From Tretioscincus oriximinensis (lineage: Eukaryota; Chordata; Lepidosauria; Squamata; Gymnophthalmidae), in the NCBI GenBank assembly GCA_022410635.1, contig JAJVDF010000209.1, positions 1,769,470-1,833,469 of the forward strand: a stretch of DNA of 64,000 nucleotides, written 5' to 3'. Below, piece after piece: positions 33,411 through 43,660 of the stretch. The translations under genes were made by a program, and so were the position numbers. Below the pieces are notes generated by a model. That model had not been told where the DNA came from, did not search any database, and was given only the letters and a program-made list of their open reading frames with translations. How positions within the stretch are numbered: position 1 is the first letter of the stretch; each line of letters begins with the position of its first letter.

Positions 33411-33601
33411 TAGACTGAGACCCCATACACANGGAACATTATTCTGGGTCATATCTTGGGACAGAGCTTGGCCATCCACATGCTAGTATAGACTATGGCA
33501 GGCCCCATTCAGGGCCTGCCATAGTCTACACTAGCATGTGGTTCGCAGGCCCCTATTCCGAGGAACAGCCCAGAATATGGTTTCATGTGGATGCAGCCTA
33601 A
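33411..33601. mobile_element. Hairpin MITE, hAT-like termini
   Basis: The whole 190 bp folds back on itself. The centre is a 30-nt arm pair (33476-33505 and 33512-33541) with one mismatch around a 6-nt loop, CATTCA. Outer parts (TTCTGGGTCATATCTTGGGA on the left, CAGCCCAGAATATGG on the right) and the ends (GACCCCATACACA; TGTGGATGCAGCCTAAG) are looser inverted repeats. Confidence 0.78.
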
Positions 33602-34925
33602 GTTTTAATTTATTGAATCCAACCTAAGACTTTCTCATTTAGGAAAGATTAAAATGTAAATAAACAAAGTGTAATCATTTGACTAAATTTTTCAAACAGA
33701 AGTTATTNATCTAGTAAAATTATTGGTCTCTATTACATCACAGCACATTTTAAACATCTTGTTCTAGGTTGTTATTGCACTTTCCTCATTACATCTATTA
33801 CCTGAAGCAAATATAGTAACACAAAACAGGATGTAAGAACAATTCTTCTGAGGCCTGGACTTTTTCACAACTTAAAAATGGCCCTGATTTACAATGTTGA
33901 AGCCCCATCCCTCCTCCCTTCATTGCATTCTTTTCACGCCAAGCCCCTGTCAGCTCATGTAAATCAATATGTTTGGAACTGTCTTTGGAAAATCAACAAA
34001 TGAGTTATTTCAGAACATGAAAAGAGCCTGGTGAAAAACAAAGGGCACCTCTGTGACACCTCTGTTAACAGTTAAATTATCATGGGGAAAGGGACACTGT
34101 AGTTTGAGACTGGTTTCTTCTTTGCATCCAATCAATAAATCAAACNCAAAAATTCAGGCAAGAATTCAGTGGAGTAATGCAGAAAACCCTAATATGCCAA
34201 GAATTAATCCAGAGCATTGCTTGAAAGGACAAGTAGGACAGATATACAGGTGTTTAATCTCAAAGAAAGTCTACAATTTTGGTCTGGTTCCTGTCAGGTA
34301 TTAGTAGGACAATGNGGTACAGACAAAGGTATTGAAGCAGAAGCTGTGATGCCGCAACCCAAGCAGAAATAAACACTCAATTGATGAACATGAGTCAGGA
34401 TTTATTCAGTCTTTAAGAATNAAGCTCAAAGGAATAAAGCTTAAAGCTACAAAGTCTTGTCAGGAAAACAGAAGGCAGCTTGTGTTATGTCTATATACGG
34501 TTCTCCTTCTGATAGCTGTCAATTATCTTTCCTACTTTTATTTTCTTGTTCTGTAATCCCACCCAAATAGTACAACTTACTTACTTGATTCTCTAAATTG
34601 TAAGTCAAGCTTACTATCCTGATAGAAGCCTTTGTATCATCTGCTCTCACAGATATCAATTACAGAGCTAGCCAGAAGAAGATCAGGAAATATTGACCAT
34701 CAAAGAAAAATATTATTTGGCTCTTTATTTTTTCAGTCTTAATCAGACCTATTAAACTAATCATCTACATTCTGTTTCTTTATTACACTTTGTAAGTCTT
34801 TCCTTTTTCAATTTACCCTCTGTGTAGTTTTGTTTCTCAGAGCTTCTGCAGATGTATATTTAACCATAAGATCGCAATAATTGATACAGAACACAAGCAG
34901 ACAAGTGATAGAAACAAGCAACTGT
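33602..34925. other. Unassigned
   Basis: 1.3 kb with no recognised exon or repeat. The plus-strand frame 34053-34304 has no known domain. Confidence 0.4.
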
Positions 34926-34929
34926 GGAA

Positions 34930-35012
34930 TTAAAGGGTGGATTCATATCTTATTATAGCCTATATCTTGGAACAGGGGCCTGCCATGTTGATGGCCAAGT
35001 CATATATAGGCC
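34930..35012. mobile_element. Decayed hairpin MITE fragment
   Basis: TATAGCCTATATCTTGGAAC, then AGGGGCCTGCCATGTTGATG, matches one arm of the 33.4-kb hairpin family. Confidence 0.45.
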
Positions 35013-35227
35013 AAAATAAGACTAAGTGCAATTCCACTATAAGAGGCTGAAGNAAATCTTGAAATCTTTAATGTTTCCATCCAACTCCATAATCCTTGCA
35101 ACCTTTGTGGCCTGACAGAGGTCCTATTTATTAGCATAAAAGATATAATTAGCTTCTGTTAAATTCTAAGTCACTGCACAGCCATCCAAAATGATGTTAA
35201 TTAAGCAAGCAAACATTATAGAATATT

Positions 35228-35445
35228 CAATTTCAGAGAAATAGCCGTGTTAGTCTAGCAGAAAGTCCAGCAAAGGAGCTANCAGCACTTTGAGACTAAC
35301 TTGAGAAAAGTGGTTGGCATAAGCTTTNGTAGACAGGTCTACTTCTTCATAAGCTTATGAAAGCTTACTTCTTCATAAGCTACGNAAGCTTATGCCAACC
35401 ACTTTTCTCAAGTTAGTCTCAAAGTGCTGCTAGCTCCTTTGCTGG
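35228..35445 (-). mobile_element. Palindromic Penelope-like unit (218 bp) with 13-bp target duplication
   Basis: One end carries the constant 36-bp PLE terminus (TTTCAGAGAAATAGCCGTGT, 35231 onward). The rest is an inverted pair of arms: AGCACTTTGAGACTAACTTG (35285) against CAAGTTAGTCTCAAAGTGCT (35410), centred near 35355. Exact 13-bp direct repeats ATTATAGAATATT lie at 35215-35227 and 35446-35458. No coding capacity. The copy at 51021-51235 has the same plan and almost the same length. Confidence 0.85.
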
Positions 35446-35459
35446 ATTATAGAATATTG

Positions 35460-36985
35460 CCTATTCAGGCTCTGTGCTATAAAAATGTTGGATCACACAG
35501 TTTCCTAGGACCATTGAATAGTACAATGTCCATCAATGCTTTATCCATCAATGCCTGCCAAAGTAAAAAAAAGTGTTGCATAAAAATTGACGCAACAGTA
35601 TTTTTACAGAATTCCAATTCCCAAGTAACCCTTGGATATGTTNTCCTCTTTAGAAATCCTTTCTAGAATAAACTTCAAACAGCCCTGCTGATGAAGCGCT
35701 AAAATAGTAAGGGACCATGTGCTGTATTCGTCNTGAAAATCAAATCTAAAATAATAAAACTGCCCTGAATTGATCAAATATGTCTCCACAATTGGATCTG
35801 AAATCGACCAATCCGGAGGCATTCTCTATACCTATGACACACCAACAGAGCAAGGATCTTGGGGACCCTGGGGCAGATAAACAAAGGGGCTCTCTCTTTC
35901 CAAATTTTCTTACCTTGTTTAAAGCTCTTCAGCACCCTGCGGCTATGTCTCTGATGCAATTATTGTGCCATGCACCAACAAGCAGATCTGATAAGCACTG
36001 ATTACTGCTTGTTGGTGTGTGACGCAGTGATTAGCATGTCAATGACCCAGCATAAGGAAACTGGGTGAGAGAGAGGGGCCAGGCTCACCAGAGCCCCCCC
36101 TCTAACAGCCCAGTCTTCAGGGCCCAGGGACAGTGTCTAGCTTGCCCTACGGTAGCTTTGCCCCTACTGTGGCAGCTTTTTGTATGTTGCTCACAGCACA
36201 TGCAAACTGAGATGCACTGTGATGGAGCACCCAAGATATGTAGGCTGTCAAGTGGTACATGACCTGCCAATCTCCAAAGGCCCTGCCTCCTCGTCATCTC
36301 CTCACTGCCCCACCATCTTACCTTGTGTGGGCTTGCTGGTTGCCTTCTTTCTGGCACCACTTCTGCCTGCTGCCTTCTTCTGCCTTGGGTACCACCTTAA
36401 ACAGCCTTAAGGCCCACTGACCAATGAAAACATGGCAGCTTCATGATGCTTTCAAAAGTCCATAAAGGAGTCTGTGGAAACCTGCATCAGCATGCAGTTG
36501 ACAGGTCCCTATTCCAGTATATAATCTGGAATGGTCGGAGCAGAAAGGGCCATAGAACTATACATATAACAATTATAATTTCCACTTTCTACCTCATTTT
36601 ATAATTGAAGACAAAAAGTTGAACCAAACTATCCTTCATTTTGCTGATGTGATTGATCTGCAACTGAACAGCCATTTTGATGTTTCCGTTGAGCCTGTTT
36701 GTGGGGGTTCTATGGAAGCATCCTTGCAAACAGAATCAACTGAAAATGTTCTGGAAATCCAACATTATTTTGTATGGTATTTTATTATTGCAATTCACTT
36801 TGAGGTCAAATGCTTAATGAGCCATAACATTTCACATACATGTTAATATAGGGTGTATAGAGAATAGACTGCGTGTGAAATATTGAACATTCTAAGCTTG
36901 TTTCAAAATGGCAAATTTATGAATGTTAATGGTTTTGATGTTATTTTTTTTTCCAATTACAAAATACATTTCTATAATGAACAAT
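35460..36985. other. Unassigned; decayed MITE motifs near 36.5 kb
   Basis: At 36470-36550 the words GCATGCAGTTGACAGGTCCC and TATTCCAGTATATAATCTGG resemble the hairpin MITE family. Frames at 36065-36410 on both strands are GC-rich chance frames with no known domain. Confidence 0.4.
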
Positions 36986-36992
36986 GTAACAA

Positions 36993-37228
36993 TTTTATTT
37001 ATTTATTTACATTTTTATACCACTTTATACCCATAGGTCTCAGGGCGGTTAGCAATAAAATAATAATTTTAAAACATTAAAAACAGACATATCTAAAAAT
37101 GGGGAGGAGACAGTAGTTTTCTCAGCCAAAGGCCAGGCCAAAGAGATGCGTCTTCAAGCGTTTTCTGAAAGTCACAGAGATGGTGATTGACGCACCTCAA
37201 GGGAGAGACTATTCCAAAGCCAAGAAAC
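36993..37228 (-). mobile_element. L2 LINE 3' end
   Basis: On the minus strand: ORF2 C-terminal words (TTTGGAATAGTCTCTCCCTT, GAGGTGCGTCAATCACCATC, CTTGAAGACGCATCTCTTTG, GCCTGGCCTTTGGCTGAG), then the 3' UTR and tail ACCGCCCTGAGACCTATGGG, then AAAT units at 36993-37010. Confidence 0.82.
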
Positions 37229-37593
37229 TACTAAAGCAGTACATCCAAAACAATTAAAGCATTCTAGAGTTTGCATATGTGTTATGAGTTCTGTATACTG
37301 GTTAAGACAATAAATCCATTTAAATGCTTTTGAAACCCAAAATTACAGAGGAACGTAGTTTCCTGAAGACCAATTTGTGGTAACAGCAGTGCTATCAGCA
37401 GGGAGTAGCAATTTTGGCAAAGTATTGTCTTGCTGCCAGCAGAGCTTCCACTGAGCCATGCATGATTATTAATCTCCAAATTCTTATTTTATTTTGAAGA
37501 AATATATTTTAGAATTTATATAATATCTGTATCTTGCAACATTAACCATCTTCCAATGTCAGTGCTCTACACAAATGTCCAGATATGTTTCAA
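37229..37593. other. Unassigned
   Basis: No recognised feature. Confidence 0.4.
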
Positions 37594-37715
37594 AAGTGCT
37601 GTTTCAACATATACTTTTAATCCTCCTTCAGTCCTGAAAAAAATTGTGGTTGTTTTCTTGGTTTAGTCCTGTTCTTTGGGACTGAAGACAAATTATGTTG
37701 GAACAGAATCTCAAT
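37594..37715. mobile_element. Inverted-repeat MITE, copy 1 of 3
   Basis: Left block TTTCAACATATACTTTTAAT, then CCTTCAGTCCTGAA; right block GGACTGAAGACAAATTATGT, then TGGAACAG. The same blocks bound 38152-38293 and 38948-39416. Confidence 0.6.
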
Positions 37716-38151
37716 AATTAAATATGTGTATTTAAAATACAAATTCCTCTTCATGTATCAAGAGAGAAAGATGGCCTGTTGTGTAATAAGCTTTAGCTAA
37801 AGCATCTCAAATTTCTTTCCAAATAGAAATCCTCTTTACTTGCCATGAACCACTGCTAGNACAGGCTTTGTAACAGGCACTGACATAGTATTTGTTGCCC
37901 AATAGTGGTCAAGGCAGCTTGTGTATTGAGATAAGTTCTGACAGTTGCACAAAGGGAGAGTTTTTATTTCTTTCTTAGTTTTTTCTGCCACAAGTCAATC
38001 CTGCATTCAGTTTTTTTAAATTATCTATTCATATTGTNAGAGCATGTAGAGTTCTCCAAAGTAGAAGCACTTCAAATGCCCAAAACATAGAAATAGTGAC
38101 TGAGGATATAGTGCTTAAGGATAAAGCAGCTGTTTGGCTAAGGAATACCTA
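37716..38151. other. Unassigned
   Basis: No recognised feature. Confidence 0.4.
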
Positions 38152-38296
38152 ACTTTATGTGCTNTTGTGACATGTACTTTTAATCCATCTTTAGTCTTGA
38201 AGAACTGGACAAAACCAGGACTTTTTTTTGGTTCACTTCAGTTCATCNGAACTGAAAACAGATTAAAAGTATGTGCCAGAACAACACTTTAAGTTC
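38152..38296. mobile_element. Inverted-repeat MITE, copy 2 of 3
   Basis: Left GACATGTACTTTTAATCCAT, then CTTTAGTCTTGAA; right GAACTGAAAACAGATTAAAA, then GTATGTGCC. The ends are complementary, giving a 145-bp foldback. Confidence 0.7.
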
Positions 38297-38785
38297 CACA
38301 CTCTGCTTAAAGGCCATGATTACACTTTTGTAATTAAAGTGGTGATCATAAAAAATCTCAACCACCAGAAAGAAGGCTTGAAAAGGCAAGACAAGACATA
38401 AATACTGCTGCATTGACGTTGTCATGCACCTTCACTCTCTTAAACTCTTGCTTGTCTCTTCTCATAGCTTCCCCTGAATGTGTCAATGCAGCAGTCAGAT
38501 CTTACATTAAAGCATTCTCAACTACTTCATTGCTTTGGTTCTGATCTGTTTGCTTCTCTTTACTCCCAGCCGAGAATGGCTTAGTTAGCTTGTACATGTC
38601 AGCTTATCTTCTGTGTTGCCATTTTTGTATCATTCACATATCCAGTATTCCATTTAGTTTTCATTAAAGATATTGCCCCTTATTGTTCTTGAATTCATTT
38701 GTGTTGANAGCATTACACTAGGAACTACTGTAGTCTTGTGAGAAAAGCTCATAGTGGTTTGAACCTGGTTAATTCTTCTAGAAGT
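38297..38785. other. Unassigned
   Basis: No recognised feature. Confidence 0.4.
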
Positions 38786-38789
38786 CAGG

Positions 38790-38895
38790 TNAAAAATTTA
38801 TTAATNTATTTATTTGCATTTCTATACTGCTCTATACCCAAAGATCTCAGGGCAGTTAACAGTAAAAATAAAATTAACATGTTAAAAACAATAGT
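38790..38895 (-). mobile_element. L2 LINE 3' tail
   Basis: The minus strand reads AACTGCCCTGAGATCTTTGG, GTATAGAGCAGTATAGAAAT, GCAAATAAATA, as in the longer L2 copies. Confidence 0.7.
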
Positions 38896-38947
38896 ATCCT
38901 GCAGCAAGGAAAATGCTCTTGGATGCACACTAATCTGTATTTTATNT

Positions 38948-39416
38948 TTTGTTGCTGTTCCAACAAATATTTTTAATCTACCTTCAACTAAACTAGGAAA
39001 AAGCTTCACCCCACTCTATCCCCACTCATAATATTTAGTGAAGTGGAAGCAATATCACCTTCAATCCGCCTCAAGAGGTCACACATGTTCAGCGATCCAT
39101 TCGCTAAAAAGTTCTGTTGTTACGGAATTTCTACCACATTTTGTGATTTACAGCAGGCATGTGTAAACCCGAAAAAAAGCTTCGGGTGGACAAATCTCTG
39201 GTTTCAGCTTGCAGAGAATACTTGAGAATTGTAGTAAGCCAAGCACAACAATGCCTTATGGGGCACATTTTGTGACAATGGGCAGAGCAGCGTGGAAAAC
39301 CTAGCAGGTCACAAATCCATTTTAAAAGAAATAGACAAAACATAATGTCNGGAAGCAACCTCATTCTTCAGATCTGAAGCTGGGTTAAAAGTATGTGTTG
39401 GAGCAATACCTTTANG
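38948..39416. mobile_element. Inverted-repeat MITE copy 3, carrying another repeat inside
   Basis: Left TGTTCCAACAAATATTTTTA, then ATCTACCTTCAACT; right ATCTGAAGCTGGGTTAAAAG, then TATGTGTTGGAGCAA, are complementary. The interior holds the unclassified repeat 39033-39300, explaining its greater length than copies 1 and 2. Confidence 0.6.
39033..39300. repeat. Unclassified interspersed repeat, copy 2
   Basis: Same block order as 26860-27230 (CACCTTCAATCCGCC, GCGATCCATTCGCTAAAAAG, TTACAGCAGGCAT, CTTGCAGAGAATACTTGAGA, CAATGCCTTATGGGG). Confidence 0.65.
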
Positions 39417-39419
39417 ATA

Positions 39420-39920
39420 TTTTCTCAAAAAGTCTCACTAGCATAGCTAAACTATTTCTGCTNATGTCCCTGAACTGGACTATTGATAGTTCAGTTTCTT
39501 TTTTTCATTTCTGAGATTCCAGAAGATTTGTACAATTTCTTTCTCCTAGTGGGTAATGTGATACACCACCAAGGTTGCTTAGCAACATCAGGATAGTCCC
39601 CACTTTCCTGGTAATGGACAGGATGTGAAAGAAAAGAAATAAACATGCAAGAAGGCACTCAAAACAGAAGTAAAGGTTACCAGGTTCCTTTTTCATCATC
39701 CTTATCTTTTTGTATCAGACAAACCTTCAGCATCACCATGGTAAATAAGCAACCCTAAAATGTGCTTTTCTAGCAACTGTCATTTATCCTTCTTAAGAAT
39801 AACATTCAATTACAAATGTATGTGGATATGTTTTCACATGATAATTGGAAATATGTGTTAGCTTAGTGATCTGAATCAGATTTCCATCATGTTTGAATGT
39901 AGAATATCTAGCAAGCGAAC
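39420..39920. other. Unassigned
   Basis: No recognised feature. Confidence 0.4.
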
Positions 39921-39924
39921 TTTA

Positions 39925-40806
39925 GCAACTTAGGCTGCATTCACTTGACTAGTTAAAAACTGGAATAAAGCTATATTCCAGAATATAGCAATGGCGTGTC
40001 CGTTTACACCATGAAGCTATATTACGGAATATACAATCCGCATNCTTTTGGGGGCTGCTGTCTGGAGATCGGCTCTGCGAAGAGACGAGCAGGACGTTGT
40101 TGCTGTCAAATGGTTCGGCTGAGGTGAGGAGGAGGTGGGGAGGTTGACAGGATGTCTGTCAATGTTCCCTTTCATTTCACCGAGCCGATCTCCAGGCAGC
40201 AGCCCCCAAAAGCAGGCAGAGGGCTGGCTGGAAGGAGGGCGCAGCCAAAGCAACGTGGCGGAGCCGGCTGCGTGTCATGAGAAGCCTTTTTCTAAGCCTA
40301 GGCTGCTCTCCCCCTGCTTTCAGGGGCTGCTGCTTGGGGATCAGCTCAGTGAAATTAAGGGGGAACATTGACAGACGTCCTGTCAACCTCCCCACCTCCT
40401 TCTCCTTGCCNCAGTGACGACGTCCTGCTCGTTGCTTCGCAGAGCTGATCTCCAGGCAGCAGCCCCCCAAAGCATGTGGAGGGCAGCCTGGGCTTAGGAA
40501 AAGGCGAGCAAATTTCCCCAAAGAAGCAAGGAGGTGGCNCTTCCTCCTATCATCTCTCCCCTCCTGTCTCTTGCACTAATAATGTGCACACGGGAAAGGA
40601 AGGGGGTCGGTTAAGAGATGACGGAGGTTGGCTGCAAGATTTCAGAGGTTCTCCACAATGATGCCTGATTATCCCAGCAATAGTTTATTCCGGGATAAAT
40701 GGCATTTATTGTGGGATTACTGCTGAAACACTCTTAACACGTGTGCCAGAACCTTCCACATCTCATGCCGATTGAGGAATAAAATAGCTGTGTGCACGCA
40801 ACTTTA
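39925..40806. mobile_element. hAT-like element with nested palindromic core
   Basis: The left terminus (TTAGGCTGCATTCACTTGAC, AATAAAGCTATATTCCAGAA) and right part (CAATAGTTTATTCCGGGATA, AGCTGTGTGCACGCA) match the two ends of the element at 38-480. An 8-bp word AACTTTAG is near both ends (39919-39926 and 40800-40807) and could be a target duplication, though a few bases from the apparent left end. The centre (40045-40505) is GC-rich and doubly palindromic and is absent from the 38-480 copy. Confidence 0.55.
40045..40472. repeat. Nested inverted repeats: 168-bp unit and its 156-bp inverted copy
   Basis: Unit A (40045-40212) is bounded by GGGGGCTGCTG...GGAGATCGGCT and its complement. Unit B (40317-40472) is an inverted copy of A, with AACATTGACAGACGTCCTGT matching ACAGGATGTCTGTCAATGTT. 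The 30-bp terminal word thus occurs four times. Outside unit B, CCTTTTTCTAAGCCTAGGCT (40285) pairs with AGCCTGGGCTTAGGAAAAGG (40485). Confidence 0.88.
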
Positions 40807-40912
40807 GAGACTAACAAGATAGGCAGCAGGAGCTTTAGCTGACAAGTCTACATCTTCCCCTACATTTTTCTTGACACTCTCTAAGATACTACGAGATCCC
40901 TTGCTGAATTCA
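40803..40912. mobile_element. Decayed palindromic Penelope-like unit
   Basis: Arm TTAGAGACTAACAAGATAGG, CAGCAGGAGCTTTAGCTGAC is followed by a degraded inverted arm (TACATTTTTCTTGACACTCT, TACTACGAGATCCCTTGCTG). It has the arm-arm plan of 35228 and 51021 without a visible constant end. Confidence 0.6.
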
Positions 40913-41009
40913 TATCNCATTATACTTTTTAATTGTCCGACCTACTAATAACAGCAGTGAGAATATTAAACAGACAGGATACAATGCTGGGATTAATACA
41001 CATGCCCCG

Positions 41010-41190
41010 TGGACAAGCCCGTATTTTGGCTGTATTTTGCCCATGGGCTATAATTTACTAACTTATTTATTTTACTCCCCNTCTTTCCTCAGTTATTTTG
41101 TGTTTTATAATAATAAAAGCAATTAACAAATACTAGTATCTTCTTACTACTACCAATAGCTATTTTTGCCTATGTACTGCCCTGCCCCTG
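41010..41190 (+). repeat. Unclassified interspersed repeat (copy also at 12.7 kb)
   Basis: GCCCATGGGCTATAATTTAC, TTATAATAATAAAAGCAATT and ATCTTCTTACTACTACC match the minus strand of 12722-12905 in order. Confidence 0.6.
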
Positions 41191-41229
41191 GATGTTGGGG
41201 CAAAATCCTGCAAAACCAACTCAGGTTTA

Positions 41230-41400
41230 TCTATAAAATAGCGTCAGCTGCTGAGCGCTCTGCAAAGGGTTTGCTGACTGGGACAGTGGGCGGCACTGAC
41301 AANGCCATGTTAGTTGAGCAGAGGGCAGGAGTTGAATTTCCTTAAAGCACGCCGTCAGCTAACCCTTTGCGGAGTGCTCAGCGGCCGGCACTGCTATAAA
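41230..41400. mobile_element. Foldback (MITE-like) element
   Basis: GCTGCTGAGCGCTCTGCAAA, GGGTTTGCTGAC (41247-41278) pairs with GTCAGCTAACCCTTTGCGG, AGTGCTCAGCGGC (41354-41385). The outer CTATAAA at 41231 pairs with TTTATAG-type sequence at about 41394. Loop about 75 bp. No coding capacity. Confidence 0.7.
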
Positions 41401-42258
41401 GGGAATCACCAGAAGTACAAATTCACTATGTTGACCACTGTACATTTTGAGGCAAACTTGCCCAAAAACTATTTTGTAAACTATAAATACATTAGAAAAT
41501 AATTTTTATTTAACAAAATTAAACATTTCTGTTTATTTGCAAAACTGAGCAGACAAAGCAGACATATAAAGTTGATAAGAAAAATTGCTGATATTGTTTT
41601 TATACTTCAGTTTCGGAATACATTAAACTATCAATCGAAATAGCATCATCACACCACAGATAGTTTATGCATCCCCAAGGGGTTCATCATGAATCTTTGC
41701 TGCTTTACAACCATTCTTTCATGCNTTACACATCTGGCCCAGAGCAGCAGGAGAAGTTCCAGAGTGATGTGTGAAAGGNTTGTGCTACAGATGCAGATAG
41801 GCACAAAACACCCTTCCCCTTAGCATAATTGGACAGAAAAGTTATCCAATTGCATTGATGAAGGTTAGTCTGGGCTTGTTTGATCTGTACACCTGCATTG
41901 TGATGCTCAAATCTTGTTTGAACATCAAATCCCTTGTTGCCTTTCTCCTGCAAAGTAGCTGGCTCATTACTTCCACCCTGAATCTCTTTGTAACCTTCGT
42001 GCAAATTCTTGTTACTATCTGCATTCTTTGGCAGCAGCTTTCTCAAACTTCAAGGTTCATTTGAGTTAGTTACCAACACTTATTGCAAACTTGCTTGAGA
42101 TTTTACACAAAGGTGATGCTTCCTGTGTCTCCCCAAGCTTCTATTTCAATTCAACTTCATACAGTATTACATTATTCAGGACAGGTATAAACAAGCTCAG
42201 AGGAAACTAAAGCAACAGTTAATGATAGGATGCAAAGAAGGATTAAAAATAGTTGAAA
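41401..42258. other. Unassigned
   Basis: No recognised feature. Frames at 41726-42064 on both strands have no known domain. Confidence 0.4.
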
Positions 42259-42261
42259 TCC

Positions 42262-42418
42262 CTTCTGCAATGAGCCTTATTCTGGATTATGACTAGGAAT
42301 AAGGACCTGTCATTCACATGCTACAGATTATGGCAGGTTTTGCTATNGTCTGCGATTGCATGTGGACAGCAGCTCCCTATTCAGGATATAATGCAGAATA
42401 AGCCTCAGAAAAGGCCTA
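42262..42418. mobile_element. Hairpin MITE (family of 33.4 kb)
   Basis: GCCTTATTCTGGATTATGAC, CATTCACATGCTACAGATTA, TGGCAGGTTTTGCTAT and GCATGTGGACAGC, then ATAATGCAGAATAAGCCTC, form nested inverted repeats like the 33411-33601 element, more diverged. Confidence 0.65.
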
Positions 42419-43515
42419 ACAGACCCCCATGTACTTGAATCTCAAATAGTTTAAAAGTTTACACTTTAGGTCATGGTATATACAAAACTGCAAAGTATGT
42501 ATGTTGTGATTCCTTCATTAAGTACAAATTGGAATCCTCTTGCATTTCCTTTTAAACAAGCTGTAAGTTAATATCGTGAAATGTGACTTTAATAGTACAA
42601 AAGCAAATTGTGTTCTTTTAGAAGAANGGTCAAACTGCAGGAGGAAGATTTAATACAAGGTATGTATAGCTCATTATCTTCATGCTGTCTGCCCAAATGT
42701 GACCCAAGAAGAACCAGCTTAGAATTTAGTATCTTGTTACATTTACACTTCAGATTTACAACTGAAAACAGAGTCTAGTGCTGAGGAGCTCTTCAAACAA
42801 ATCTCCCACGAAGGAATGCAAATAAATAAAGTGCTACTGGGAGTTATCAAGGTTAGAATTGCCATCAGTATCATTAAGGAATTGAAAGATAAGAAATATA
42901 CTGACTTGGATGAATAAAAGTTAAAGAAATTGATGCTAGTTAAAAACTGGGGGAGAAGATAAAGTTGATACTTAATTTTCAAGGCCCTTGTTTTTCGTAG
43001 CACATTTGTAGAAAAAGGAAAGCAGCTAAAATGCATTTTATTACAACACTGTACCTGAATTAAAACCTTATTAAATGTCTGGTTGNAAAGCCAACATTTG
43101 TTTCCAGGTCTTTGTTTCATTTTTTTTGTCTTTCTCTATGTCTACTCAAATTTATTTGGATCATTTTTAAAATGAGATGCAGCATTTNAGATAGAGTTTT
43201 AGCCATGATGAGCAGAGGAAACATTTGCTTTCCATNACTTGTTTTTGAGAATGCACCTCAAAATTGGACATGCTTTTATTTATTTGCTTATTTATTACAT
43301 TGCGAGTGGCAAATCTTTACTTTTACCTTCTTTGCTGTACATAATTCCTGTTGGATTAAGTCACAGCCCATTTAGTCCCTGTTTTGCACAGTGTCACTAA
43401 TGAATCATTTGCTTTTGTGTATTTTCAAACTGAAGACAAAAATGACTCTCANTTGCTTCCTGACATCATGCAAAAGACTTTTGGGATGTGATTAGACACA
43501 CTAAAATGGGCACAG
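42419..43515. other. Unassigned
   Basis: 1.1 kb without recognised repeat or exon. The minus-strand frame 42743-43120 (125 codons) has no family resemblance I can name. Confidence 0.4.
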
Positions 43516-43660
43516 ATTATTTTATTCACTTATTTACATTTCTATACCACCCCATACCCAAAGATGTCAAGGTAATTTGTAATAAAAAGTCAACATATTA
43601 AAACCAAATTAACATATTAAAACAAAGTATCTGAAGGTAGGGAAGGGAGAGCAGTTTTTT

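Noticed and set aside
36065..36410. Possible host exon (75-90-codon frames on both strands)
   Set aside because: No recognisable domain and frames on both strands; splice sites could not be supported.
42743..43120. 125-codon minus-strand frame
   Set aside because: No family resemblance; length is within chance for 64 kb of AT-rich DNA read in six frames.
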